The notes under the pieces are model-generated. The model was given only the letters and a program-made list of their open reading frames with translations, was not told the origin of the DNA and did no database searches. This document shows positions 6,942-14,239 of a stretch of 18,348 nucleotides of DNA, piece after piece (the first letter of the stretch is position 1; every line of letters starts with the position of its first letter). The DNA lies in assembly GCA_937895935.1 (NCBI GenBank), contig CALBKX010000023.1:1-18348 (forward strand), given 5' to 3'. This DNA comes from an uncultured Clostridia bacterium (GTDB lineage Bacteria; Bacillota; Clostridia; Christensenellales; UBA1242). A program made the position numbers and the translations under genes.

Positions 6942-7901
6942 TTATCTTCCCTTATCATTTTGTTTACTTTTTTCCAAAAACGCTTGTTTCATTTTTTGTT
7001 TTGAATAATCTAAAAGTTGAATTGTAAAATCCATATATTCAGGGTTTATTTCATATCCTTCTTCAATTAATGATTTATAAATTGGTCTTAAATCTGCCTT
7101 TGAAATTATTTGTTTAAATTTATTTTTAAATTCTTCACTTGAATTTGCTAAATTAACTACTTGCTTAACAAAATTATTATAACTTTCCAACCCATTTTCT
7201 CTATTTAATTTTTTTACTGGTATCATTTTTCTGCCATCAAAGTACAAATTCACAAATTCATCAATTGTATTCTCTTTTCCTTTTTCTGTATAATTTAAAT
7301 TTATAAAAGCAAATTCGTTGTCATACAGTGGAGATAATTTAACTACACCTTTTTCTATTATTATTGACAAATTATCTAAATGTCTATCTGTTTGAAAAGT
7401 AAGCAAATCAAACACCATTATTGAAAAAAGTTGATTTTTTATTTGATTAAAATCAATTTTAAATAGATTTTTCTTCTCTCTAAATTTTTTTATAATATCA
7501 TTGTAAGTATCAACTTCTTCGCCACGAAAAAAAGTGCTAATTGAAAATATTTGTTGGTTTTCATTTAAAAAATTGTAAGAAATAACACCTTTAGTTTTGT
7601 CTGCATTATTTAAATAGGCGGGCTCATATTTTGCGCAAGGAATTGACAATTGATTTGCTAGGCGTGAGCAAACGATTTCATTTACCATTCTTAAATCGCT
7701 TTGAGAATATAATTCATATGTTTTAAATAATGCTTTGCCATTGTTTGTGTTAAACCAATATTCTCCATAGGCGTTAGATGAAATACCTCCCATACCATGA
7801 CGGGTTTCAGCATTTTTTAAAACCAAACGAACGCCTTTTGCTAGTTTTATATTAGTATTAAATTTATCATAATTTTTAATTATTGCCTTAAAACTCTTCA
7901 T
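6942..7901 (-). CDS. HipA-like serine/threonine kinase-domain protein (second gene of pair)
   Basis: The 319-residue protein has HipA/CtkA-type kinase motifs: a glycine/serine-rich segment (37-46) before YWF, a lysine in ALFK (K60) expected to bind ATP, NEIVCSRLANQL (74-85), the catalytic loop TDRHLDN (171-177; D172, N177) and the metal-binding LSPLYDN (189-195; D194). It lacks the classical HipA N-terminal subdomain. It is a clear paralogue of the gene just upstream (same N-terminus MK-F-AIIKN and same catalytic block). The ATG at 7901 is chosen by that alignment; its ribosome binding site is 31 nt away, separated by a hairpin. HipA kinases phosphorylate translation factors such as GltX; the target here is unknown. 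Confidence 0.82.
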   Translation of the reverse strand: MKSFKAIIKNYDKFNTNIKLAKGVRLVLKNAETRHGMGGISSNAYGEYWFNTNNGKALFKTYELYSQSDLRMVNEIVCSRLANQLSIPCAKYEPAYLNNADKTKGVISYNFLNENQQIFSISTFFRGEEVDTYNDIIKKFREKKNLFKIDFNQIKNQLFSIMVFDLLTFQTDRHLDNLSIIIEKGVVKLSPLYDNEFAFINLNYTEKGKENTIDEFVNLYFDGRKMIPVKKLNRENGLESYNNFVKQVVNLANSSEEFKNKFKQIISKADLRPIYKSLIEEGYEINPEYMDFTIQLLDYSKQKMKQAFLEKSKQNDKGR

Positions 7902-7939
7902 TTTTATTTTTTAATGGAAAAAGCCATTAAAACTCCTTT
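7902..7939 (-). promoter_or_regulatory. Hairpin between ribosome binding site and start codon, with 7-codon mini-ORF
   Basis: On the minus strand AAAGGAG (7939-7933) is directly followed by a perfect 9-bp hairpin, TTTTAATGG (7932-7924), loop CTTTTT, CCATTAAAA (7917-7909), then AATAAAA and the ATG at 7901. With the hairpin folded, the spacing from ribosome binding site to ATG becomes 7 nt. Unfolded, the same site serves an ATG inside the stem (7927) that encodes M-A-F-S-I-K-K and stops at 7904, 2 nt before the kinase ATG. Confidence 0.65.
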
Positions 7940-7943
7940 TTAT

Positions 7944-8906
7944 TTATCTTTGCAAATCATTTTTTAATTTTTCACCATACAATGCTTTTATTCTGTTTTT
8001 TGCAAAATCTATCAAACTGCAAGTGAATTTTTCATAATCTTTATTAATGATATAGCCTTCCTTTTTTAGATCTGAATATATGGAAGATAAATCCGCTTTA
8101 TTTAAAAGACTTTTCAGTATTTTATCGCTATCTGAATCGACTTTTGCAACCTCCACAACTTGTTTTATATATGTATCGTAACAATTAATCCTTTCAACAT
8201 CAACCACTGGCTCAACCCCAATTACTCCCGTTCCAATATAATAATTATCTACATAATCTTCAACCGAGTCAAAATCAAAATCAAAATGGTTAAACAAATA
8301 ACTTGTTACAAAAAAAGAATATTCATTATCATACATTGGCGCAAGACGCAAAATGTTTTTTTGATTTAAAATGAATGATATATTATTTAAATGTCTATCT
8401 GATTGAAAAGTTAACAAGTCAAAAATTGTCATTCTATAAAGACCATAGAATATTTGAGAAAAATCAACATCATATCTTGTCGTTTCAGGAATAAGAGCAC
8501 GCATTATTGCTTTTATATTTCTTCCACAAGGGCCAATAAGTTCGATTGCAGACAACAATTTTTCATCTTTTTTTACAAAATTAACCGAAGCAACCCCTTT
8601 AACATTATTAATTTGTGCTGGCATATATTCAGCCACATCAATACCCATTTGTTTTGCAAGTCTAAAGCATACTATTTCATTAAGCAATTGAATGTCACCA
8701 ACGAATCCCATAGTTTTATCAATATTTTTAAAAATCACAAAACCTTTTGGTGATGAAAACCAATAAGAGCCAAATTCTTGCGTTGAACAACCTTTGTATC
8801 CATGCCTATTAATTTTGTTATTTAAATCTAAAATCAAACCCGAAGCAAGTTTGATATCATTACCAAAATTATTGCAGTTTTTTATAATCGCCCTAAAATT
8901 TTTCAT
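7944..8906 (-). CDS. HipA-like serine/threonine kinase-domain protein (first gene of pair)
   Basis: This 320-residue paralogue of the downstream gene has the same motif order: YWF and VIFK (K60), NEIVCFRLAKQMG (76-88), SDRHLNN (169-175; D170, N175) and LAPMYDN (188-194; D193). Both copies therefore keep the residues expected for an active kinase. A longer frame reaches 8993, but 8906 is the better start: the paralogue begins at the same point, and a consensus promoter places +1 at about 8907, inside the longer frame. No ribosome binding site is present, so the mRNA is probably leaderless. Its stop is 42 bp before the second kinase, so the two form one operon. No separate HipB or HipS gene accompanies them. 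Confidence 0.82.
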   Translation of the reverse strand: MKNFRAIIKNCNNFGNDIKLASGLILDLNNKINRHGYKGCSTQEFGSYWFSSPKGFVIFKNIDKTMGFVGDIQLLNEIVCFRLAKQMGIDVAEYMPAQINNVKGVASVNFVKKDEKLLSAIELIGPCGRNIKAIMRALIPETTRYDVDFSQIFYGLYRMTIFDLLTFQSDRHLNNISFILNQKNILRLAPMYDNEYSFFVTSYLFNHFDFDFDSVEDYVDNYYIGTGVIGVEPVVDVERINCYDTYIKQVVEVAKVDSDSDKILKSLLNKADLSSIYSDLKKEGYIINKDYEKFTCSLIDFAKNRIKALYGEKLKNDLQR

Positions 8907-8913
8907 ATTTAAT

Positions 8914-8942
8914 ATAATACAAGCATTAATAATTTTTGTCAA
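8914..8942 (-). promoter_or_regulatory. Promoter of the HipA-like operon, leaderless
   Basis: On the minus strand TTGACA (8942-8937) and TATTAT (8919-8914) are 17 bp apart. The predicted +1 is 8907, one base before the ATG at 8906. No operator-like palindrome overlaps it. Confidence 0.75.
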
Positions 8943-8991
8943 TGTTGAAAAATTAAAAAAAAATTCAAAAATATATTTTACCAAGGAAAAC

Positions 8992-9022
8992 AAAAAAACA
9001 CACGATGGGTTAATTCGTGTGT
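8992..9022 (-). terminator. Intrinsic terminator of tuf
   Basis: ACACACGA (8998-9005) pairs with TCGTGTGT (9015-9022). On the minus strand the stem is followed by seven T (8998-8992) and then GTTTT. It sits about 120 bp after the tuf stop and before the HipA-operon promoter. Confidence 0.88.
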
Positions 9023-9074
9023 TTTATTAATTTTGATTGGGTTATTATCAAAATTTTTTAAATTGTAAGAATGT

Positions 9075-9132
9075 GCAAAACGAAAATTTTGCGATGTTAG
9101 TTAGCATAAATTTTGAAATATTTCAAAATTTA
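9075..9132 (-). other. Palindromes in the tuf 3' untranslated region
   Basis: A perfect 26-bp palindrome lies at 9107-9132 (half-site TAAATTTTGAAAT), flanked further out by TTAGT (9098-9102)/ACTAA (9135-9139). A second hairpin is GCAAAA (9075-9080)/TTTTGC (9087-9092). Both are transcribed after the tuf stop and before its terminator. They may slow 3'-end decay of a very abundant mRNA; this is inference. Confidence 0.6.
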
Positions 9133-9144
9133 CCACTAATGTTA

Positions 9145-10347
9145 TTACTCAATAATTGTTGTAACAACACCTGAACCAACTGTATGCCCGCCTTCACGAA
9201 TAGCGAATCTTAAACCTTGTTCAATAGCGATAGGTTTAATAAGTTCAATTGTCATAGTGATGTTATCACCAGGCATAACCATTTCAGTTCCTGCTGGAAG
9301 TTCGATTGTTCCAGTAACGTCAGTTGTTCTAAAATAGAATTGAGGTCTATAACCATTGAAGAATGGTTTATGACGTCCACCTTCAGCTTGTTTTAAAACG
9401 TAAACTTGAGCTTGGAATTTAGTATGTGGGTGGATTGAACCAGGTTTGCAAAGAACTTGTCCTCTTTCGATATCAGTTCTTTGGATACCACGAAGTAAGA
9501 TACCAGCGTTGTCACCTGCTTGAGCTTGGTCAAGAAGTTTGTGGAACATTTCAATACCAGTTACAACTGTAGTTTTCTTTTCACCAAGACCTACGATTTC
9601 AACTGTATCATTCATATTAACAACACCACGTTCTACTCTACCTGTAGCAACTGTACCACGACCTGTGATTGTGAATACGTCTTCAACTGGCATTAAGAAT
9701 GGTTGATCTGTTGCACGTGCAGGATCTGGAATATATGAATCTAATGTATCCAATAATTCTTGGATAGGTTTGCACCATTCACTATCAAGGTCACCAGCTT
9801 GGCAAGCTTCTGCAGCTTTGAAAGCTGAACCTTTAATGATTGGAGTTGTGTCACCAGGGAATCCATAAGAAGTTAATAAATCTCTAATTTCCATTTCAAC
9901 AAGGTCTGCAAGTTCTGGATCATCAACTTGGTCCATTTTGTTCATAAATACTACGATGTATGGAACACCAACTTGACGTGCAAGTAAGATGTGTTCACGA
10001 GTTTGTGGCATTGGACCATCAGCAGCTGAAACTACAAGTATAGCACCATCCATTTGTGCTGCACCTGTAATCATATTTTTAACATAGTCAGCGTGTCCTG
10101 GACAGTCTACGTGTGCGTAGTGACGTTTTGGTGTTTGATACTCAACGTGAGCAGTATTGATTGTGATACCTCTAGCCTTTTCTTCTGGGGCTTTATCGAT
10201 ATCTTCGTATTTCATTGCATCTGCCATACCTTTAGCAGCGCAATATTGGCATATAGCTGAAGTTAAAGTAGTTTTACCGTGGTCAACGTGTCCAATGGTA
10301 CCAACGTTAACGTGTACTTTACTTCTGTCAAATTTTTCCTTAGCCAT
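9145..10347 (-). CDS. tuf: Elongation factor Tu
   Basis: The 400-residue protein is a full-length EF-Tu, the GTPase that brings aminoacyl-tRNA to the ribosome. GTP-binding motifs are intact: GHVDHGKT (19-26), GITIN with T62, DCPGH (81-85), NKMD (136-139) and GSAF (173-176, where SAL is usual). Domain 2 starts near DQPFLMPVEDVF, and domain 3 carries KPFFNGYRPQFYFRTTDVTG. The ATG is preceded by AAGGAG (10363-10358). It is last in the str operon but lies 478 bp after fusA and has its own strong extended -10 promoter, so it can be expressed independently of the ribosomal genes. Confidence 0.99.
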   Translation of the reverse strand: MAKEKFDRSKVHVNVGTIGHVDHGKTTLTSAICQYCAAKGMADAMKYEDIDKAPEEKARGITINTAHVEYQTPKRHYAHVDCPGHADYVKNMITGAAQMDGAILVVSAADGPMPQTREHILLARQVGVPYIVVFMNKMDQVDDPELADLVEMEIRDLLTSYGFPGDTTPIIKGSAFKAAEACQAGDLDSEWCKPIQELLDTLDSYIPDPARATDQPFLMPVEDVFTITGRGTVATGRVERGVVNMNDTVEIVGLGEKKTTVVTGIEMFHKLLDQAQAGDNAGILLRGIQRTDIERGQVLCKPGSIHPHTKFQAQVYVLKQAEGGRHKPFFNGYRPQFYFRTTDVTGTIELPAGTEMVMPGDNITMTIELIKPIAIEQGLRFAIREGGHTVGSGVVTTIIE

Positions 10348-10385
10348 TGTAAATAATCTCCTTTAATTTTTTAGTATACGAGTGC

Positions 10386-10413
10386 ATTATAGCACAATAA
10401 TTTAAATTTGCAA
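10386..10413 (-). promoter_or_regulatory. Promoter of tuf, with extended -10 inside a small dyad
   Basis: On the minus strand TTGCAA (10413-10408) and TATAAT (10391-10386) are 16 bp apart, with TG at the extended -10 position (TGCTATAAT). The -10 sits exactly inside the inverted repeat GTGC-ATTATA-GCAC (10382-10395), which could be a regulator site or chance. The leader is about 30 nt. Confidence 0.75.
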
Positions 10414-10509
10414 AATATTTTTTGCATTTTTAATAGCAAACTTTAAATTTGCTTTTGCTTTTAGCAATATTTGTTTTAGTAAAAGACCAAATTAAACATT
10501 TAGGTTGAA

Positions 10510-10824
10510 CTCGCCCCTTTGCCAAGTGGCTTTATTCCATCACTTGGTGGTTAAATGCGAAGTGCTTGAGCATTAAGCAAACATTTACATCTTTGCAATC
10601 ATTTGCATAGAGAAAACCTCTCCGACTTGCATATCTGCAAGCCACCTCTCCTTGGCAGGAGAGGGAAAATAATGATTAATCAAAAACATTAAAACATTTT
10701 TAACACTTCGAAGCATACTCTTCGCCAAGTGGCTTTAACCCCTAGTAGTGTTTTGATTTGAATTTACGGGTTATGACGCCCTTTAAGGTGTCATCCATAA
10801 GTAAATTCAAACAAAACTCCACTG
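10510..10824. repeat. Dispersed hairpin repeat, modules D-A(partial)-B-C-D-E (copy IV)
   Basis: The most complete copy fills the fusA-tuf gap. Order: module D (about 10519-10534, GCCAAGTGGCTTTA), the right half of A ending AAGCAAACATTTACAT (10575-10590), B (10615-10664; inner stem CTTGCA/TGCAAG, end stem CCTCTCC/GGAGAGG), C (10673-10713), D (10720-10737) and E (10747-10824). E has the stem TTTGAATTTAC (10757-10767)/GTAAATTCAAA (10801-10811) and inner ATGACGCC (10773-10780)/GGTGTCAT (10787-10794). E ends 1-2 bases after the fusA stop codon. The central bases differ from copy I but remain paired. Confidence 0.88.
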
Positions 10825-10825
10825 T

Positions 10826-12904
10826 TTAGTTGTCTTTTTTGCGACTATTCATAATTTTTTCTGCAATAGATTTTGGAACTTCTGCATATTTAAGTGGTTC
10901 CATAACGAACACACCACGACCTTGAGTTTGTGAACGAAGGTCCGTTGCATAACCAAACATTTCAGAAAGAGGAACTTCTGCATTAATTCTTTGAGAACCA
11001 GAAATGCTTTCAGTACCTTGGAGTATACCACGACGTGAAGTCAAGTTGCCCATAACAGTACCCAAATAGTCATCTGGAACTTCAACAGAAACTTTCATAA
11101 TAGGTTCCATTAAAACGGTACCTGCTTTGTTTGCTGCTTCTTTGAAAGACAAACTACCAGCAATTTTAAATGCCATTTCAGATGAGTCAACATCGTGGAA
11201 TGAACCATCAAAAACAGTAGCTCTAAAACCAACTGTTTCGTATCCAGCAAGAACACCATTCATACGTGCTTCGTTAATACCATTGTTAATAGGTTGAATA
11301 AATTCTTTTGGAATAGAGCCACCAACTGTTTTATCAACAAATTCGTAAGCATCATTACCTTCTTCCAAAGGTTCAAATTTAACCCAACAATGTCCGTATT
11401 GACCCTTACCACCTGATTGACGGATGTATTTACCTTCAGCTTCAACTGGTTTTTTCATTCTTTCTCTGTAAGAAACTTGTGGAGCACCAACATTTGCCTC
11501 AACTTTAAATTCACGAAGAAGTCTATCAACAATGATTTCAAGGTGTAATTCACCCATACCAGCGATGATTGTTTGACCTGTTTCTTGGTTTGTTGAAACT
11601 CTAAATGAAGGGTCTTCCCTAGAAAGTTTAGCAAGAGCAAGAGCCATTTTTTCTTGTTGGTCTTTTGTTTTAGGTTCAATAGCTAATTGAATGACTGGTT
11701 CTGGGAACACCATACTCTCGAGTTGTATAGGATGTTTTTCATCACAAAGTGTGTGACCAGTAATTGTATCTTTTAAACCAACGATTGCAGCAATATCACC
11801 AGCACCTACTTCTTGAATTTCAGTACGGTTGTTAGCGTGCATTCTGATTAAACGACCAACACGTTCTTGTTTTCCAGTGATTGAGTTGTAAACATAAGAG
11901 CCAGCTTTTAATTTACCGCTATAAACACGGAAGAAAGTCAAGCCACCAACAAATGGGTCAGTTGCAATTTTAAATGCAAGACCAGCAAAAGGTGCATCTT
12001 CACTAGCTTCTCTTGATTCTTCAAGTCCTGTGTCTGGATTGATACCTTTGATAGATTCAATATCAAGAGGTGATGGTAAATAATCTACCATAGCATCAAG
12101 TAAGTTTTGAACACCTTTGTTTTTATAAGATGATCCCATAATCATAGGTGTAATTTTTTTAGCGATAGTTGCTGTTCTTATTGCTTTTTTCAATTCGTCA
12201 AGTGAAATTTCTTCACCTGCAAAATATTTTTCTAATAATGCATCATCAAGTTCAACAATAGACTCGATTAATGCTTCGTGACGTTTTTGAGCTTCCTCTT
12301 TGTATTCATCAGGAATTTCAATCTCGTCAATGATTTTGCCCATATCGTCTTCTGGAATGTATGCTTTCATTGTTAAAAGATCAATAATTCCTTGGAATTC
12401 GCTTGCGAAGCCAATAGGCATTTGTAATGGAAGTGGAGTTGTGTGAAGTCTTTCTCTAACAGAATCAACACATTTATCAAAGTAAGCATCATCTCTGTCC
12501 ATTTTGTTAACGTAAATGATAACTGGGACTTTACATTGATTAGCTTGACGCCAAACTGTTTCTGTTTGAGGTTGAACTTTATCTCTCGCACTTAAAACCA
12601 AAACCGCACCATCAAGAACTTTTAATGAACGTAAAACTTCAATAGTGAAGTCAACGTGTCCTGGAGTATCGATAATGTTTATTTTTTTACCCTTCCAGTG
12701 GCAAGTTGTACAAGCGGAAGTGATTGTAATACCTCTTTCTTGTTCTTGAGCCATCCAGTCCATAGTAGCGGCACCATCATGAACTTCACCAATTTTATGG
12801 TTAATACCAGTATAAAACAAAATACGTTCAGTTGTTGTTGTTTTACCAGCATCAATGTGCGCCATAATACCAACGTTACGGGTTAAGTGTAAATCGGCTG
12901 CCAT
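10826..12904 (-). CDS. fusA: Elongation factor G
   Basis: The 692-residue protein is a standard-length EF-G, the GTPase that drives tRNA-mRNA translocation and, with RRF, ribosome recycling. Motifs are AHIDAGKT (15-22), RGIT (57-60), DTPGH (79-83) and NKMD (133-136). Domain IV is recognisable from RQSGGKGQYGHCWVKFEPLE, and the C-terminal domain V ends near GFATDLRSQTQGR-like sequence (GYATDLRSQTQGRG). The ATG is preceded by AAAGGAG with 7-nt spacing. Its place after rpsG matches the str operon, but the gap before it (386 bp) is far longer than usual. The canonical position argues for the housekeeping copy. Confidence 0.98.
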   Translation of the reverse strand: MAADLHLTRNVGIMAHIDAGKTTTTERILFYTGINHKIGEVHDGAATMDWMAQEQERGITITSACTTCHWKGKKINIIDTPGHVDFTIEVLRSLKVLDGAVLVLSARDKVQPQTETVWRQANQCKVPVIIYVNKMDRDDAYFDKCVDSVRERLHTTPLPLQMPIGFASEFQGIIDLLTMKAYIPEDDMGKIIDEIEIPDEYKEEAQKRHEALIESIVELDDALLEKYFAGEEISLDELKKAIRTATIAKKITPMIMGSSYKNKGVQNLLDAMVDYLPSPLDIESIKGINPDTGLEESREASEDAPFAGLAFKIATDPFVGGLTFFRVYSGKLKAGSYVYNSITGKQERVGRLIRMHANNRTEIQEVGAGDIAAIVGLKDTITGHTLCDEKHPIQLESMVFPEPVIQLAIEPKTKDQQEKMALALAKLSREDPSFRVSTNQETGQTIIAGMGELHLEIIVDRLLREFKVEANVGAPQVSYRERMKKPVEAEGKYIRQSGGKGQYGHCWVKFEPLEEGNDAYEFVDKTVGGSIPKEFIQPINNGINEARMNGVLAGYETVGFRATVFDGSFHDVDSSEMAFKIAGSLSFKEAANKAGTVLMEPIMKVSVEVPDDYLGTVMGNLTSRRGILQGTESISGSQRINAEVPLSEMFGYATDLRSQTQGRGVFVMEPLKYAEVPKSIAEKIMNSRKKDN

Positions 12905-12931
12905 TTTTTATCTCCTTTATTTATTTTTTTT

Positions 12932-12957
12932 ATTTCAAGAAAAAACTTACTTGAAAT
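12932..12957 (-). other. Hairpin just upstream of the fusA ribosome binding site
   Basis: ATTTCAAG (12932-12939) and CTTGAAAT (12950-12957) form a perfect 8-bp stem with a 10-nt loop, about 15 nt upstream of AAAGGAG. It is transcribed between rpsG and fusA. It could be a processing or translation-control site, or simply AT-rich background. Confidence 0.45.
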
Positions 12958-13160
12958 TTTAATGAAATTTTTTAATTTTGATAATTTTAGTTAAGAAAAA
13001 ATTACCAAGTATCTAATACTCTTTACTAACCTAAATTAAGGAATTTAATGAGTAAAAGACGAAGTTTTAAACATAATTTAAAGTGGTTTGTAGTTTAGCA
13101 TCCTCTTAATTAATCTCAAGTAACTAAACGAAGTAGTTCAAACCCAATTTGTTAAACTTG

Positions 13161-13290
13161 AATTTTTCAATTTTTGCGTGAAATACAAGGCTTTAGCAAG
13201 TATTGTCCACGCAGGAGTTTAGTTCCCTAAATGACTGTGTGGCAATGCTTGACAGCAAACGCAGTAGTTCACGATAAAAATTGAAAAATT
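13161..13290. repeat. Long structured hairpin directly after the rpsG stop codon
   Basis: A 22-bp outer stem pairs 13161-13182 with 13268-13290 (one bulge at 13274, one G.T pair). Inside it, 13197-13214 pairs with 13235-13251 (17 bp, one bulge at 13206), and TTTAG (13218-13222) pairs with CTAAA (13227-13231) around a TTCC loop. The right arm ends at the base before the rpsG stop codon. All three non-Watson-Crick pairs are G.U only if the plus strand is the RNA, that is, antisense to the operon. The gap 12958-13160 holds nothing else I recognise, apart from GTAGTTCA-type echoes of this element at 13119-13143. Confidence 0.8.
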
Positions 13291-13764
13291 TTACCATTTG
13301 TAGTGAGCAAAAGCCTTATTAGCCTCAGCCATTCTGTGCATTTCATCTTTTCTTTTAATAGATGCACCAGTATTGTTGTATGCGTCCATTAATTCACCTG
13401 CAATTTTTTCATCCATTGTACGTTCACCGTTGCGGTTTCTAGCAAAGTCAACGATCCAACGAATAGCAAGAGTTTGTCTTCTTTCAGGTCTGATTTCCAT
13501 AGGAACTTGGTAAGTAGCACCACCAACTCTACGGCCTTTAGTTTCTAAAACTGGTTTAACATTTTCTACTGCTTGAGTAAAAATATCTAAAGCATTAGCA
13601 CCAGTTTTCTTTTCAATGATATCAAAAGCGTCATAAACTAAAGATTGAGCAAGGCTTTTTTTACCATCTTGCATAACTTGGTTAACAAATTTTGCAACTA
13701 AAACTGAATTATATTTTGGATCTGGTAAAACTTTACGTCCAAAATTACCTTTTCTTCTTGGCAT
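13291..13764 (-). CDS. rpsG: 30S ribosomal protein S7
   Basis: The 157-residue S7 starts MPRRKGNFGRK and ends with the typical AEANKAFAHYKW. The central LETKGRRVGGATYQVPMEIRPERR block (16S rRNA and tRNA-contacting region) is intact. S7 nucleates assembly of the 30S head and binds the 3' domain of 16S rRNA. The ATG is preceded by AAAGGAG about 9 nt upstream. In E. coli S7 represses its own operon by binding the rpsL-rpsG spacer; here that spacer is only 100 bp, while large structures lie before rpsL and after rpsG. Confidence 0.99.
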   Translation of the reverse strand: MPRRKGNFGRKVLPDPKYNSVLVAKFVNQVMQDGKKSLAQSLVYDAFDIIEKKTGANALDIFTQAVENVKPVLETKGRRVGGATYQVPMEIRPERRQTLAIRWIVDFARNRNGERTMDEKIAGELMDAYNNTGASIKRKDEMHRMAEANKAFAHYKW

Positions 13765-13833
13765 TGTTATTTTCTCCTTTATAAATTTTGTAAAAGCAAT
13801 CGACTGCCATATTTATTTTTTAGTTTTCTTTTA

Positions 13834-13854
13834 TTTCTTTTACTTAAAAAGAAA
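13834..13854 (-). other. Hairpin in the rpsL-rpsG spacer
   Basis: TTTCTTTT (13834-13841) and AAAAGAAA (13847-13854) form a perfect 8-bp AT-rich stem 10 nt after the rpsL stop. There is no T-run on the transcribed strand, so it should not terminate transcription. Confidence 0.4.
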
Positions 13855-13864
13855 GTTTTACCTT

Positions 13865-14239
13865 TTACTTTTTAGGTCTTTTAGCGCCATATTTAGAACG
13901 TGATTGGTTACGTTTTGCAACACCAGCAGTGTCAAGTGTTCCACGTATAATGTGATATCTAACACCTGGCAAGTCTTTAACTCTTCCGCCACGAACTAAA
14001 ACAACGCTGTGTTCTTGTAAATTGTGTCCAATTCCAGGAATATAGCAAGTACCTTCAGTACCATTTGAAAGTTTAACTCTGGCTACCTTTCTTAATGCTG
14101 AGTTAGGTTTTTTAGGTGTTGTTGTTTTAACGTTTAAGCAAACACCACGTTTTTGAGGACATTCTTCTAGAAGTGGTGATTTACTTTTTTTATCAAAAGT
14201 TTTACGTCCTTTGTTTACCAACTGATTAATTGTAGGCAT
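13865..14239 (-). CDS. rpsL: 30S ribosomal protein S12
   Basis: The 124-residue S12 has the canonical start MPTINQLVNKGRK and end RSKYGAKRPKK. S12 sits at the decoding centre and controls accuracy. K43 (in TPKKPNSALRK) and K88 (in GGRVKDLPGVRYH) are both lysine, the streptomycin-sensitive state. D89, the residue methylthiolated by RimO in many bacteria, is present. GGAG lies 7 nt before the ATG. It heads the str operon behind an unusually long structured leader, with the transcription start inferred at about 14614. Confidence 0.99.
   Translation of the reverse strand: MPTINQLVNKGRKTFDKKSKSPLLEECPQKRGVCLNVKTTTPKKPNSALRKVARVKLSNGTEGTCYIPGIGHNLQEHSVVLVRGGRVKDLPGVRYHIIRGTLDTAGVAKRNQSRSKYGAKRPKK

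Noticed and set aside
8907..8993. N-terminal extension of the first HipA-like gene to 8993
   Set aside because: The paralogue starts at the same motif (MK-F-AIIKN) as 8906, the extension is low-complexity, and the operon promoter lies inside it.
8160..9030. Plus-strand frames opposite the first HipA-like gene
   Set aside because: They are antisense shadows with low-complexity AT-rich composition and no ribosome binding site; the last one also crosses the tuf terminator.
10849..12886. Several 60-76-residue frames overlapping fusA on both strands
   Set aside because: They are out-of-frame shadows of a highly conserved gene, with no start signals.
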